Assembly (NCBI GenBank): GCA_046293135.1
Contig: JBKBPR010000011.1
Location: 1 to 23,122 of the forward strand
Direction: 5' to 3'
Length of the DNA stretch: 23,122 nucleotides
Origin: UBA2638 sp046293135
GTDB taxonomy: Bacteria > Pseudomonadota > Alphaproteobacteria > Micavibrionales > Micavibrionaceae
Within the stretch, counting starts at the first letter, position 1, and every line of letters starts with the position of its first letter. The notes below the pieces were generated by a model, which saw only the letters and a list, made by a program, of their open reading frames with translations, did no database searches and had not been told where the DNA came from. This document shows positions 1 through 8,458 of this stretch, piece by piece. The translations under genes were made by a program, and so were the position numbers.

Positions 1-329
1 GCACGATGGGCGCACAAAGTATTTCAATGCTCAAAATATTCGTCTTGACGGGGGCGAGCATCGGGATCGCCGGGACCGTTGTCGGCGCGTTACTGGGGAT
101 CAGCTTCGCCGCCAATATTGAGGAAATCCGCCAATTCATTGAAGGTTTTACAGGCACGGAATTATTCGCGGATGAAATCTATTTCCTCTCGCAGCTCCCC
201 GCCGAAATCGATTGGAACGAGGTCACGGCGGTGATTTTAATGGCGCTGTTTTTGTCCTTTGCCGCAACGATTTACCCCGCATGGCGGGCGGCGCGGTTAG
301 ACCCTGTGGAGGCACTGCGCTATGAATAG
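1..329 (+). CDS. lolC: LolC/LolE-family lipoprotein-releasing permease, C-terminal part (5' truncated by window edge)
   Basis: This is the end of an inner-membrane permease of the lipoprotein-releasing ABC transporter, which extracts mature lipoproteins from the inner membrane and passes them to the periplasmic chaperone LolA. The open frame runs in from the left edge, so the start is not visible. The visible ~109 residues hold two hydrophobic segments (starting near MLKIFVLTGASIGIAG and near VTAVILMALFLSFAAT) separated by an acidic stretch. The protein ends in YPAWRAARLDPVEALRYE, the typical tail of MacB/FtsX-type LolC/E permeases. The stop overlaps the lolD start by 8 bases, which fits a translationally coupled lolC/E-lolD pair. 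Many Alphaproteobacteria carry a single LolC/E homologue, so choosing between the names lolC and lolE is not possible here. The family call is firm. Confidence 0.9.
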   Translation, partial: TMGAQSISMLKIFVLTGASIGIAGTVVGALLGISFAANIEEIRQFIEGFTGTELFADEIYFLSQLPAEIDWNEVTAVILMALFLSFAATIYPAWRAARLDPVEALRYE

Positions 330-1104
330 TAACAATAGCAACGCAAATGCGCCGAAAGCGGTAGCGCCGCAGCACCCGCCGCCGCCCCATGCCGAAGCCA
401 TTCAAAACGCGGCGGCGGCGATCCAGAACGATGCGCTGCTGCTCGCGCGCGGCATTACCAAAACCTTTGTCCAAGGCGGCAATACACTTAATATCCTCAA
501 CAATCTCGATCTTAAAATCGAAGGCGGGGAGCTGTGCGCGCTTGTCGGGCCTAGCGGTTCGGGGAAGTCAACTTTGCTGCAAATCCTTGGGCTTTTGGAC
601 AAGCCGACCTCCGGCCAGCTTAAAATCGGCGGGCACAATGCCGAAAAACTTGGCGATGCTGCGCGAACAAAGCTGCGCCTGAACGAGATCGGGTTTGTGT
701 ATCAATTCCATCATTTGCTGCCGGAATTTACGGCTCTGGAGAATGTCGCCATGCCGCAAATCATTCGCGGCGTTAAAAAGAAGATAGCGCATGAAAAGGC
801 CGCTGAACGTCTCGAAGCCCTTGGCCTTGGCGCAAGACTGACGCACCGTCCCTCAAGGCTTTCGGGCGGGGAGCAGCAAAGAGTCGCGATTGCCCGCGCT
901 CTGATTAACGAACCAAAGCTGCTTTTCGCCGATGAGCCGACGGGCAATCTTGATCCTGAAACCTCCGAAGAGGTGTTCAATATTTTGCTGGAGCAAGTGC
1001 GTACCCGCAAGATCGGGGCATTGATCGCCACGCATAATCACGATCTCGCCGATCAGATGGATAGGGTTCTAGAGCTTAAAAGCGGAAAAATTTTTACGCT
1101 GTAA
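322..1104 (+). CDS. lolD: Lipoprotein-releasing system ATP-binding protein LolD
   Basis: ATPase subunit that powers the LolC/E permease; a cytoplasmic protein bound to the inner membrane. Of 260 residues, the ABC core shows Walker A GPSGSGKS (76-83), the signature LSGGEQQRVAIARAL, Walker B LLFADEPTGNLD and an H-loop ATHNHDLA, all in MacB/LolD-like form. The ATG lies inside the end of the permease gene (ATGAATAG overlap). A TGGAGG motif about 9 bases upstream supports this start. The first ~35 residues form a low-complexity Asn/Ala/Pro-rich extension (including a PPPP run) not found in the E. coli protein as I recall it, so a later start cannot be fully excluded, although no better ribosome binding site is obvious. 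dnaE follows after 65 bases. Confidence 0.95.
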   Translation: MNSNNSNANAPKAVAPQHPPPPHAEAIQNAAAAIQNDALLLARGITKTFVQGGNTLNILNNLDLKIEGGELCALVGPSGSGKSTLLQILGLLDKPTSGQLKIGGHNAEKLGDAARTKLRLNEIGFVYQFHHLLPEFTALENVAMPQIIRGVKKKIAHEKAAERLEALGLGARLTHRPSRLSGGEQQRVAIARALINEPKLLFADEPTGNLDPETSEEVFNILLEQVRTRKIGALIATHNHDLADQMDRVLELKSGKIFTL

Positions 1105-1127
1105 TGCTGTAATAGTGGCGTTATAAT
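1099..1127 (+). promoter_or_regulatory. Possible dnaE promoter
   Basis: A perfect -10 hexamer TATAAT sits at 1122-1127, 42 bases before the dnaE ATG. The hexamer 17 bases upstream (CTGTAA, 1099-1104) is a poor -35 match, so only the -10 is convincing. The region lies between lolD and dnaE and could let dnaE be transcribed independently of the lol genes. Confidence 0.35.
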
Positions 1128-1169
1128 AGCTGGCAAACCCGCCCCAAACACTGCTAGATTGGATTCGTT

Positions 1170-4100
1170 ATGGCAGATTTAACCAAAAGCTTTATCCATC
1201 TTCACGTGCATTCGGCCTATTCTCTGGCGGAAGGGGCGATCAAGGTCAAGGATTTGATCAAGACTTGCGTGCGTGAGAATATGCCCGCCGTGGCGGTAAC
1301 GGATACGAACAATATGTTCGGCGCTCTGGAATTTGCGCTTGAGGCCGCCAATAACGGCGTGCAGCCGATTATCGGTGCGCAGGTCACGGTTGAGGGCAAT
1401 CATCAGCTTGTCTTTCTGGTGCAAAATGAGGCGGGTTACCGCAATTTGTGCAAAATCGTTTCTGAATCGCATTTGAACGGTTTTGAGAATAGCGTCGCCG
1501 TTCCCTATGAGGTTTTGCAGCGTCACACCGAGGGCTTGATTGTCCTGAGCGGCGGCGCAAAGGGATCAATCGCCGCGCATCTGCTCGATGGGCAAAAGGA
1601 TAAGGCTGAGGAAGCATTAGCGCAGCTATTAGAGCTTTATGGCGACCGCTTTTATATTGAAATTCAACGTCACGGCACAGCCGAAGAGGAAAGCACCGAA
1701 GAGGCGCTGATTACAATGGCGCTGGCACGCAACGTTCCGCTTGTGGCGACGAATGATTGCTATTTCCCCAACCGTGAAGCCCATGAGGCGCATGATGCGC
1801 TGCTCTGTATTTCCGAAGGGCGTTATGTCACGGAGGAAAACCGCCGCAAAGTCACGCCTGAGCATTATTTCAAATCATCGGCGGAGATGGTCGCATTGTT
1901 CGAGGATTTGCCCGAAGCCATCGCAAATACGGCTGTGATCGCGCAGCGTTGTTCCTATTTATTAGAACCGATTGCACCGCTCCTGCCCGATTTTGAAACC
2001 CAAGAAGGCCGTGATGAAACGCAAGAACTACGCGCACAATCGCAAGAGGGGCTGAATTGGCGACTTGAAAATTTCGTCTATCCGCAAAAAGAAAAAGAGC
2101 CTGGCTTTGATAAAGAGGCGTTCGCCAAGCCTTATCAGGAACGGCTGGACTTTGAACTCTCCGTCATCGAACAGATGGGCTTTCCGGGGTATTTCCTGAT
2201 TTGTTCGGATTTTATCCGCTGGGCGAAGGACAACAATATTCCCGTCGGGCCGGGCAGGGGTTCTGGCGCTGGTTCGGTTGTCGCATGGGCGCTCAAGATT
2301 ACCGATCTTGATCCGTTGGAATTCGGTCTGCTTTTTGAGCGCTTTTTGAACCCCGAACGCGTGTCGATGCCCGACTTTGACGTTGATTTCTGTCAGGATC
2401 GCCGCGACGAGGTTATACGCTATGTTCAGCAGAAATACGGCCATGACCGCGTTGCGCAGATTATCACCTTCGGGAAGCTGCAAGCCCGCGCCGTGGTGCG
2501 TGATGTTGGCCGCGTCTTACAAATGTCTTACGGCATGGTGGACCGTGTCGCTAAGATGATCCCCAATAATCCCGCCAAACCCGTCACGCTCGAAGAGGCG
2601 CTGGCGGCGGATGCAGATTTGCGGGCTGTGCGCGATCAGGACGACACCCATAAAAAGCTGATCTCGATTGCGCTTCAGCTTGAAGGACTGTATCGCCATG
2701 CCTCCACCCACGCCGCGGGGGTTGTGATTGGCGATAGGCCGCTGCAGGATCTTATCCCGCTCTATCGTGACCCGCGCTCCGATATGCCCGTAACGCAATT
2801 CAACATGAAATATGTCGAACAGGCGGGGCTGGTCAAATTCGACTTCCTTGGCCTCAAGACCATGACCGTTGTGCAAAAATCGGTTGAGCTGATACAAAAA
2901 TCCCACGGGATAGAGATTGATATTCTCAAAGTGCCGCTTGATGACAAAAAGACTTATGACCTGATTGCATCGGGGAATACGGTCGGTATATTCCAGCTTG
3001 AAAGTGCGGGAATGCGTGATGCGCTCAAACGCACAAAGCCCAACCGCTTCGAAGATATTATCGCGCTTGTTTCACTCTATCGTCCGGGACCGATGGACAA
3101 TATCCCGCTTTACGCCCGCCGTAAGGACGGGATCGAAGAATCCGATTATATGCATGAATTGCTGGAGCCGTATCTGACCGAAACTTACGGCATTATGATT
3201 TATCAGGAGCAGGTCATGCAGGCGGCGCAGGCCTTGGCGGGCTATACGCTCGGCGGTGCGGATTTGCTGCGCCGTGCAATGGGAAAGAAAATTCAGGCCG
3301 AAATGGATGCCCAGCGCGATATGTTCGTGAAGGGCGCGGCGCAACATCATAACGTGCCGGAGCAAAAATCCTCTGAAATTTTCGACCAGATCGCCAAATT
3401 TGCGGGATATGGCTTTAACAAATCCCACGCCGCCGCCTATGCCTTGATTGCCTATTGGACGGCGTGGCTCAAGACAAACTACCCGATTGAATTTATGGCC
3501 GCTTCGATGACGCTTGATCTCGGCAATACAGATAAGCTCGCGATATTCAAGCAAGACATGGACAAAAATGGCTGGGAACTGCGTACGCCCGATATCAACG
3601 CCTCTTTTGCCGATTTTGCGGTTGAGGAGGGGAGCGTTCGCTATGCACTGGCGGCGCTCAAGGGCGTGGGCGCTCAGGCGATGAACAATATCGTCGCCAA
3701 CCGCCTTGAAAACGGCGTGTTCGCCTCGCTGGATGATTTTGTGGAGCGGCTTGATCCGAAGAATATGAACAAGCGCCAATATGAGCAGCTCGTCTGTGCC
3801 GGCGCGTTTGACAGCCTGAACAACAACCGCGCCCAGCTATCGGCGGCAGCGGAAACCGTTCTGCGCCATGCGCAAAGCTTGGAAGAAGAGCGCCAAAGCG
3901 GGCAAGTCAGCCTGTTCGGCGGTACGGGGGAGGATAGCGGTATCGGCTTGGGCGGCTTCTCTGGCCTGCCGCCTTTGCCGGATGTCCAGCCATGGGATCA
4001 GTTAGAGCGTTTGGCGCGTGAATTTTCCGCTGTCGGGTTTTATCTCTCCGCCCACCCGCTTGATGCGAAGTTGCAGCAATTCTCAAAGCTCGGCATTAAC

Positions 4101-4625
4101 ACCATCCGCGCGCTTGAAGACCAGCTACAGAATATGTCGGCCATCCGTACCCAGCTTTCGGGCGTTCTGCTGAAGAAAAGCGAGAAAGTCTCGCAAAAGG
4201 GCAGTAAATACGCGTTTTTGCAGATGTCCGACCCGTCGGGCGTTTATGAGGTGATGATTTTCTCCGAAACCCTTGCCCAGAGCCGCGATATCCTCAATGC
4301 GGGTGAAATGCTGCTTTTGAGTGTCGATGCCGAAAGCAAGGACGATCAGACACGGCTTCTCGGCCAATCGGTGCAGCTGCTCGAAGGCGCACTGGAGAGC
4401 CGTATCCGCGATGTGATGATTTCCATGAATAGCGCCAAGCCTTTGCAAAAGCTCAAGCAATTCCTTGATATAGAGGGGCAGGGGCGTATGCGCATTACCC
4501 TCAAAATCGAGATGAAAGACAAGGGCATCGCGACCATTCGCCTGCCTGAACGCTGGTCGCTCAGCCCGCAGGCACGCAATATCATCGCCGCCGAGCAGGG
4601 GGTCTTGTCGATCCTTGAATCCTGA
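1170..4625 (+). CDS. dnaE: DNA polymerase III alpha subunit DnaE
   Basis: Catalytic subunit of the replicative DNA polymerase, 1151 residues, close to the usual DnaE length. Order of domains: an N-terminal PHP domain starting at HLHVHS (10-15); the C-family polymerase core with PDFDVDF (catalytic Asp402 and Asp404, matching E. coli 401 and 403) and the third carboxylate Asp558 in LVKFDFLGL; helix-hairpin-helix and beta-binding parts with a clamp-binding-type motif QVSLFG (912-917); and an OB-fold near residues 990-1070. The PHP metal site looks degenerate: TDTNNMFG at 44-51 and TNDCYF at 194-199 lack the histidines seen at these places in active PHP polymerases. Proofreading is therefore expected from a separate DnaQ subunit. 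Follows lolD, as in other Alphaproteobacteria. Confidence 0.98.
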   Translation: MADLTKSFIHLHVHSAYSLAEGAIKVKDLIKTCVRENMPAVAVTDTNNMFGALEFALEAANNGVQPIIGAQVTVEGNHQLVFLVQNEAGYRNLCKIVSESHLNGFENSVAVPYEVLQRHTEGLIVLSGGAKGSIAAHLLDGQKDKAEEALAQLLELYGDRFYIEIQRHGTAEEESTEEALITMALARNVPLVATNDCYFPNREAHEAHDALLCISEGRYVTEENRRKVTPEHYFKSSAEMVALFEDLPEAIANTAVIAQRCSYLLEPIAPLLPDFETQEGRDETQELRAQSQEGLNWRLENFVYPQKEKEPGFDKEAFAKPYQERLDFELSVIEQMGFPGYFLICSDFIRWAKDNNIPVGPGRGSGAGSVVAWALKITDLDPLEFGLLFERFLNPERVSMPDFDVDFCQDRRDEVIRYVQQKYGHDRVAQIITFGKLQARAVVRDVGRVLQMSYGMVDRVAKMIPNNPAKPVTLEEALAADADLRAVRDQDDTHKKLISIALQLEGLYRHASTHAAGVVIGDRPLQDLIPLYRDPRSDMPVTQFNMKYVEQAGLVKFDFLGLKTMTVVQKSVELIQKSHGIEIDILKVPLDDKKTYDLIASGNTVGIFQLESAGMRDALKRTKPNRFEDIIALVSLYRPGPMDNIPLYARRKDGIEESDYMHELLEPYLTETYGIMIYQEQVMQAAQALAGYTLGGADLLRRAMGKKIQAEMDAQRDMFVKGAAQHHNVPEQKSSEIFDQIAKFAGYGFNKSHAAAYALIAYWTAWLKTNYPIEFMAASMTLDLGNTDKLAIFKQDMDKNGWELRTPDINASFADFAVEEGSVRYALAALKGVGAQAMNNIVANRLENGVFASLDDFVERLDPKNMNKRQYEQLVCAGAFDSLNNNRAQLSAAAETVLRHAQSLEEERQSGQVSLFGGTGEDSGIGLGGFSGLPPLPDVQPWDQLERLAREFSAVGFYLSAHPLDAKLQQFSKLGINTIRALEDQLQNMSAIRTQLSGVLLKKSEKVSQKGSKYAFLQMSDPSGVYEVMIFSETLAQSRDILNAGEMLLLSVDAESKDDQTRLLGQSVQLLEGALESRIRDVMISMNSAKPLQKLKQFLDIEGQGRMRITLKIEMKDKGIATIRLPERWSLSPQARNIIAAEQGVLSILES

Positions 4626-4684
4626 CGCGGCGCACGCGGCATCCAACAAAGACCAAAAATCACAACAAAAAGCGCTGTTTTTTC

Positions 4685-4818
4685 TTGCAACGCGCTGGTT
4701 TCTGGTATATCACAACCGAACTTAAACTTAAATCACATGCGGGTTTCCAAACCGGTGTTTGAAATTTTTCAGACCAAAGCTCGCAGAGGATCAACCGGAT
4801 AAGAAAGGAAGACTATCC
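4685..4818 (+). promoter_or_regulatory. Putative rpsB promoter and 5' leader
   Basis: The 193-base gap between dnaE and rpsB holds TTGCAA (4685-4690) followed by TATATC (4706-4711, 15-base spacing) or TATCAC (4708-4713, 17-base spacing), a plausible but imperfect sigma-70 promoter. It would give a leader of roughly 100 bases containing a small hairpin GGTTT-CC-AAACC. rpsB leaders in other bacteria can bind S2 for autoregulation, so such control is possible here, but I recognise no named leader motif. The ribosome binding site is AAGGA just before the ATG at 4819. Confidence 0.4.
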
Positions 4819-5727
4819 ATGGCACAACCACAATTCACTATGCGTCAATTGCTTGAAGCAGGCGTTCACTTCGGTCACCACACACATCGCTGGAATCCCA
4901 AGATGCGCCAATATATTTTCGGCGTGCGGAACGGCGTTCACATTCTTGACCTGCAACAAACAACACCGATGCTCGACACGGCTCTGAAAGCCATGCGCGA
5001 CATCGTCGCCAATGGCGGCCGTGTTCTTTTCGTCGGCACAAAGCGTCAGGCAGGCCAGAAAATCAAAGAGTCGGCCAAGCGTTGCGGCCAGTACTACGTA
5101 AACCACAGATGGCTGGGCGGCATGTTGACCAACTGGAAAACAATGTCACGTTCGATTTCACGTCTGCGCGAGTTGGATGTTATCTTGAATGACCCTGCGC
5201 AAACACATATCCGTACGAAAAAAGAAATCCTGATGATGACGCGTGAGCGCGACAAGCTGGAACTTTCTATCGGCGGAATCAAGGATATGGGCGGTCAACC
5301 GGATGCTCTGTTCATCATTGACACAACCAACGAAGATATTGCAATCAAAGAAGCCAACAAACTCGGTATTCCTGTTTTTGCGATCGTTGATTCAAATGCC
5401 AGCCCTGATGGCGTGGATTACGTTATTCCTGGCAATGACGACGCTCTGCGCGCGATTGAGCTATATTGCGACCTGTTCGCCGATACAATTCTTGACGGCC
5501 TTCAAGCGGAAATGAGCCGCTCCGGTATTGATCTTGGAGCATCCGAGGATGCATCCGTGAAAATTCCGAAAGCACCGAAAAAGAAAAAGGAAGAAGAGCT
5601 GACACCTGGTGAAAAGGCACGTTTGCAAGCCGAAGGCGTTAAGCCTGAAGAAGCTGCTGCCGTAGAAGCTGTTGCTGCTGAAGAAGAAGCGGAAACAGAC
5701 GCCACGAAAAAAGCGGCATCGGCCTAA
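4819..5727 (+). CDS. rpsB: 30S ribosomal protein S2
   Basis: Small-subunit ribosomal protein, 302 residues from the chosen start (MAQPQFTMRQLLEAGVHFGH). An in-frame ATG lies 60 bases upstream, but its extra 20 residues are unlike S2, whereas the chosen ATG has AAGGA about 9 bases before it and begins exactly where S2 proteins begin. Family hallmarks include HFGHHTHRWNPKM, GTKRQAGQ and RWLGGMLTNWKT. The E. coli protein has about 241 residues; the extra length here is a C-terminal tail with a KKKKEEE stretch followed by Ala/Glu-rich sequence. C-terminal tails of this sort occur in other alphaproteobacterial S2 proteins. tsf follows after 59 bases in the classic rpsB-tsf pair. Confidence 0.97.
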   Translation: MAQPQFTMRQLLEAGVHFGHHTHRWNPKMRQYIFGVRNGVHILDLQQTTPMLDTALKAMRDIVANGGRVLFVGTKRQAGQKIKESAKRCGQYYVNHRWLGGMLTNWKTMSRSISRLRELDVILNDPAQTHIRTKKEILMMTRERDKLELSIGGIKDMGGQPDALFIIDTTNEDIAIKEANKLGIPVFAIVDSNASPDGVDYVIPGNDDALRAIELYCDLFADTILDGLQAEMSRSGIDLGASEDASVKIPKAPKKKKEEELTPGEKARLQAEGVKPEEAAAVEAVAAEEEAETDATKKAASA

Positions 5728-5786
5728 TAAGCGTTTACGCTTTATAAAGCCACCCCTGTAAATACAAACGATTTAAGGAGAAGAAA

Positions 5787-6695
5787 ATGGAAATCAAAGC
5801 ATCCGATGTAAAGGAATTGCGTGAAAAAACTGGCGTTGGCATGATGGATGCCAAAAAGGCGTTGATGGAAACCAAGGGCAATATGGAAGAGGCGGTTGAC
5901 TGGCTACGGAAGTCTGGTCTTGCCAAGGCTGCGAAGAAATCAGGCCGTGTTGCTGCTGAAGGTCTTGTTGTCATTGCAACAGAAGGCAACAAGGGCGCTG
6001 TGGTTGAAGTCAATGCGGAAACCGATTTCGTTGCGCGGAACGAGCAGTTCCAGAGCTTTGCGCTTAAAGTTGCTACAATTGCACTGGGCGCGAACGGGCT
6101 TGACGATCTAAAATCCAAGCCTTACGGCAACGGCAAGACAGTTGATGAGGAGCTGACACAGCTGATCGCGACAATTGGCGAGAATATGACACTCCGCCGC
6201 GTTGAAACTATTGAAGCCAAAAACGGCGTGGTTGTTCCTTATATTCACAGCGCGATGGCACCAAATCTCGGCAAGATCGGCGTTTTGGTGGCTCTGGAGG
6301 CCGATGCCTCCAAGGACAAGCTGGCTGATCTGGGTAAGCAGATTGCGATGCATGTTGCAGCGGCGCGCCCTGAATATCTCGACCAAAAGAGCGTTGACCC
6401 AGCAGCGATTGAGCGCGAAAAAGCCGTTCTGACTGAAAAGCACCGCGCTTCGGGTAAGCCTGAAGACCGCTTAGAAGGTATTGTGATGGGCGACCTCAAC
6501 AAGAACTTCTTCGGCCAGATTTGCCTTCTGGAGCAAGCCTTCATTATGGACGGCAAAACAAAGGTTGCTGATGTCATTAAAAACACAGGCGCAGACATTT
6601 CCTTGACACAATTCATTCGCTTTGAACTGGGCGAGGGGATCGAGAAAGAGGAAGAAGATTTTGCCGCTGAAGTTGCGAAAGTCGCAAACGGCTAA
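5787..6695 (+). CDS. tsf: Elongation factor Ts
   Basis: Nucleotide exchange factor that recycles EF-Tu from its GDP to its GTP form; cytoplasmic. It has 302 residues, in the usual range. The N-terminal UBA-like domain is evident (LREKTGVGMMDAKKAL), followed by the TDFVA signature (79-83) that contacts EF-Tu, and the C-terminal dimerisation and coiled-coil region. An excellent ribosome binding site AAGGAG (5775-5780) sits 6 bases before the ATG. A small hairpin (AAGCG-TTTA-CGCTT, 5729-5742) lies between rpsB and tsf, too weak to call a terminator. A strong terminator follows the gene, so pyrH and frr, which often come next in related genomes, are not part of this transcript. Confidence 0.98.
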   Translation: MEIKASDVKELREKTGVGMMDAKKALMETKGNMEEAVDWLRKSGLAKAAKKSGRVAAEGLVVIATEGNKGAVVEVNAETDFVARNEQFQSFALKVATIALGANGLDDLKSKPYGNGKTVDEELTQLIATIGENMTLRRVETIEAKNGVVVPYIHSAMAPNLGKIGVLVALEADASKDKLADLGKQIAMHVAAARPEYLDQKSVDPAAIEREKAVLTEKHRASGKPEDRLEGIVMGDLNKNFFGQICLLEQAFIMDGKTKVADVIKNTGADISLTQFIRFELGEGIEKEEEDFAAEVAKVANG

Positions 6696-6725
6696 AATCA
6701 AGCCCTTAAGTTATCATTATAAATC

Positions 6726-6764
6726 AAAGCGATAGGGTGCGCCCTGTCGCTTTTTTTATTTTTT
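6726..6764 (+). terminator. Rho-independent terminator after tsf
   Basis: GC-containing stem AAAGCGATAGGG / CCCTGTCGCTTT with one G-T wobble, loop TGCG, then TTTTTTTATTTTTT. It ends the rpsB-tsf transcript 30 bases past the tsf stop. Confidence 0.9.
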
Positions 6765-6829
6765 AGGTGACTTTTGAGGCGTTAGGCCTAACTATATGTA
6801 CTGCTGAAAATAACAAAGGAGATATTTAA

Positions 6830-7510
6830 ATGTTATATATCAGATCATTCAGTAAAACTTTGGCCGTATCGGCTGCAATTTTATTAATTTCGGGTGGCGC
6901 TGCCTATGCACAATCCTCCGGCGGCTTTACGTCCCACCACCTCGTTGATAAAAAGCCTTACGCGCACAAGGCTGAAAAACTGCCTTCAGAAGACAAACTC
7001 GAATTGCGTGAGTATCTTGACTATGAACAGCGCGAGCCATGCCAGTTCTATAGACCTGTTCCACAAGGCTTTATGCGTGATGGTTGCCGTGTTGTTGCGA
7101 TTGAACCGCCAAAGCCTGCACCTGTGATTGAGCAGCCTGCACCGGCTCCGGCTCCAGAACCTCCACCGAGCCCGGTTTTGGTTGATTACAAGATTTTCTT
7201 TGATTTCGATAAGGCGACAATCAATCCCGGCGCCGAAACGATCATCAATCAGATTGCCAATGAAATCACACGCTACAACCCTAGCGATGTAACGGTTGCC
7301 GGTCACACTGACACGGCAGGACCTTCAGAGTACAACAGAAAACTATCCTTGCGCCGTGCGCAAGCCGTTTCTGATGCTCTGACAGCCAAGGGCGTTGCCA
7401 ACCGCGTGATTAACCTTGAGGCACACGGCCAGGAAAAGCCAGCTGTTCAGACACCTGATGGTGTGGCCCAGCCGGAAAACCGCCGCGTTGTGGTTGAGTT
7501 TATTCGTTAA
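6830..7510 (+). CDS. Secreted OmpA/MotB-domain peptidoglycan-binding protein
   Basis: A 226-residue exported protein that probably tethers to peptidoglycan in the periplasm or outer membrane. A signal peptide is visible (basic start, hydrophobic core to about residue 22, likely cleavage after AYA at 25-27). A short N-terminal part with two cysteines (71 and 86) could form a disulfide. A Pro/Ala-rich linker (92-115) leads to the OmpA C-terminal domain: FFDFDKATI, VAGHTD with Asp161, LSLRRAQAV with Arg176, and NRRV. Asp161 and Arg176 match the diaminopimelate-binding pair of the family. There is no beta-barrel region and no lipobox, so this is not a full OmpA or a Pal. Ribosome binding site AAGGAG (6816-6821). 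It has its own terminator and appears monocistronic. Confidence 0.9.
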   Translation: MLYIRSFSKTLAVSAAILLISGGAAYAQSSGGFTSHHLVDKKPYAHKAEKLPSEDKLELREYLDYEQREPCQFYRPVPQGFMRDGCRVVAIEPPKPAPVIEQPAPAPAPEPPPSPVLVDYKIFFDFDKATINPGAETIINQIANEITRYNPSDVTVAGHTDTAGPSEYNRKLSLRRAQAVSDALTAKGVANRVINLEAHGQEKPAVQTPDGVAQPENRRVVVEFIR

Positions 7511-7545
7511 CTCCAAAACTCAAAAAAATCATAACATATTTAAAG

Positions 7546-7572
7546 AAAAGCCGGAGATTTTCCGGCTTTTTT
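7546..7572. terminator. Symmetric terminator between convergent genes
   Basis: Perfect 10-bp stem AAAAGCCGGA / TCCGGCTTTT with a 5-base loop. The T run follows on both strands (TTTTTT on +, TTTTCTTT on -), so it can end the OmpA-domain gene from the left and the minus-strand gene at 7592 from the right. Confidence 0.9.
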
Positions 7573-7591
7573 ACGTTTGGAAGGCTTCAAT

Positions 7592-8185
7592 CTAGTGCAA
7601 TGTTGCAGGCTTGGCTTGCTCTGATCGCGTTTCAAAAAATTCCAGCTGCTCATGCGTCAGTTCACCGATATCGTCATATTTGCTGTAAAAAATCGGCACG
7701 GCAACTCGAACCATTTGACGTAATAAATCGCCCTTGTATTTTTGAGCTTTATCCGCGTGGCCGTAGCCGTCGTTTGGAAATGCCCAGCGCAGCTGCGGCA
7801 GAATATCTTTTGCACCACCATAAAGTAGGGCGGCTTCAGATAGCTGGATATGGGATGTTTTGAATGTTTCAAGCACATATTTGCTTAACGTGATATCGCG
7901 CTGCTCATCATTCGCGGCCTTTAAACGAGTAATCATCTCACCGATTGAATAATCCAGCGCATAATAAAGCTGGCCTTTTTGCGACTCGAATTTAAACCCA
8001 TCCGTCAACAAAGATCGAACAACGGACAATCTATTGATAGCATCTTGGCGATCACTATTGGCGCGAACAACTTCGTTTTGAAACGGCGCGGTCATAGCAG
8101 CAATATCCGCAATCTGAACGGAAATATTAGTTCGCTGACTCTCATTAAACGCGTAACGCGCCGAAAGGCGCTTGATAGTGCTCAT
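7592..8185 (-). CDS. Unrecognised protein, 197 aa
   Basis: I do not recognise this protein. It begins MSTIKRLSARYAF and has no signal peptide or clear membrane segment. It looks soluble and largely helical, with mixed charge and short aromatic patches (GQLYYALDYSIGEM, AVPIFYSKYDDIGE). The start is supported by GGGAG 8 bases before the ATG. It is the last gene of a minus-strand run downstream of katG and a 152-aa unknown, but the 281-base AT-rich gap before it suggests its own promoter. Its stop sits 20 bases from the shared symmetric terminator. A real gene is likely because of its length, its ribosome binding site and the lack of any better frame on the other strand. No function is proposed. 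Confidence 0.7.
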   Translation of the reverse strand: MSTIKRLSARYAFNESQRTNISVQIADIAAMTAPFQNEVVRANSDRQDAINRLSVVRSLLTDGFKFESQKGQLYYALDYSIGEMITRLKAANDEQRDITLSKYVLETFKTSHIQLSEAALLYGGAKDILPQLRWAFPNDGYGHADKAQKYKGDLLRQMVRVAVPIFYSKYDDIGELTHEQLEFFETRSEQAKPATLH

Positions 8186-8343
8186 TGATGAATCTCCCTG
8201 TATTTTTTATTTTTAAATACAATGAGCCATATCAAGGTGAATTGCAATTTAAGAATGAGTCCAATGCACGCCTTGAAATAACATGATATATTAATTTACA
8301 TAATATAAATTATCACACTTTAGCAGTATCAGGAATAAGCAAC

Positions 8344-8367
8344 AGATATCTCACAATAGATATCTCA
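8344..8367. repeat. Paired AGATATCTCA direct repeat
   Basis: AGATATCTCA occurs at 8344-8353 and again at 8358-8367, with start points 14 bases apart. Each copy contains the palindrome AGATATCT. This could be an operator for the minus-strand gene starting at 8185, about 160 bases away, but no regulator is identified. Confidence 0.4.
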
Positions 8368-8458
8368 TACGCCCTATCAAGGCGACTCAGGCTCAGGGCT
8401 ATTCGCTGCTGGTGCTGGTGATGAGGCCGATAACGTCATTGACGCACTGAGCTTTTGA
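8360..8458 (+). pseudogene. Possible gene remnant with a GDSGSG motif
   Basis: Between a TAG at 8357 and a TGA at 8456 the + strand reads as 32 codons with protein-like composition, including YQGDSGSGLFAAGAG and ending NVIDALSF. GDSGSG resembles the active-site serine region of trypsin-like proteases, but the rest of that fold is absent, there is no start codon, and upstream sequence is AT-rich and non-coding. It may be a decayed 3' fragment or chance. Confidence 0.2.

Noticed and set aside
3072..3779. 235-codon open frame antisense to dnaE
   Set aside because: Shadow of the dnaE reading frame; no ribosome binding site, composition mirrors the opposite strand.
4759..4818. 20-codon N-terminal extension of S2
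   Set aside because: Sequence unlike S2; the ATG at 4819 has a proper ribosome binding site and family-like start.
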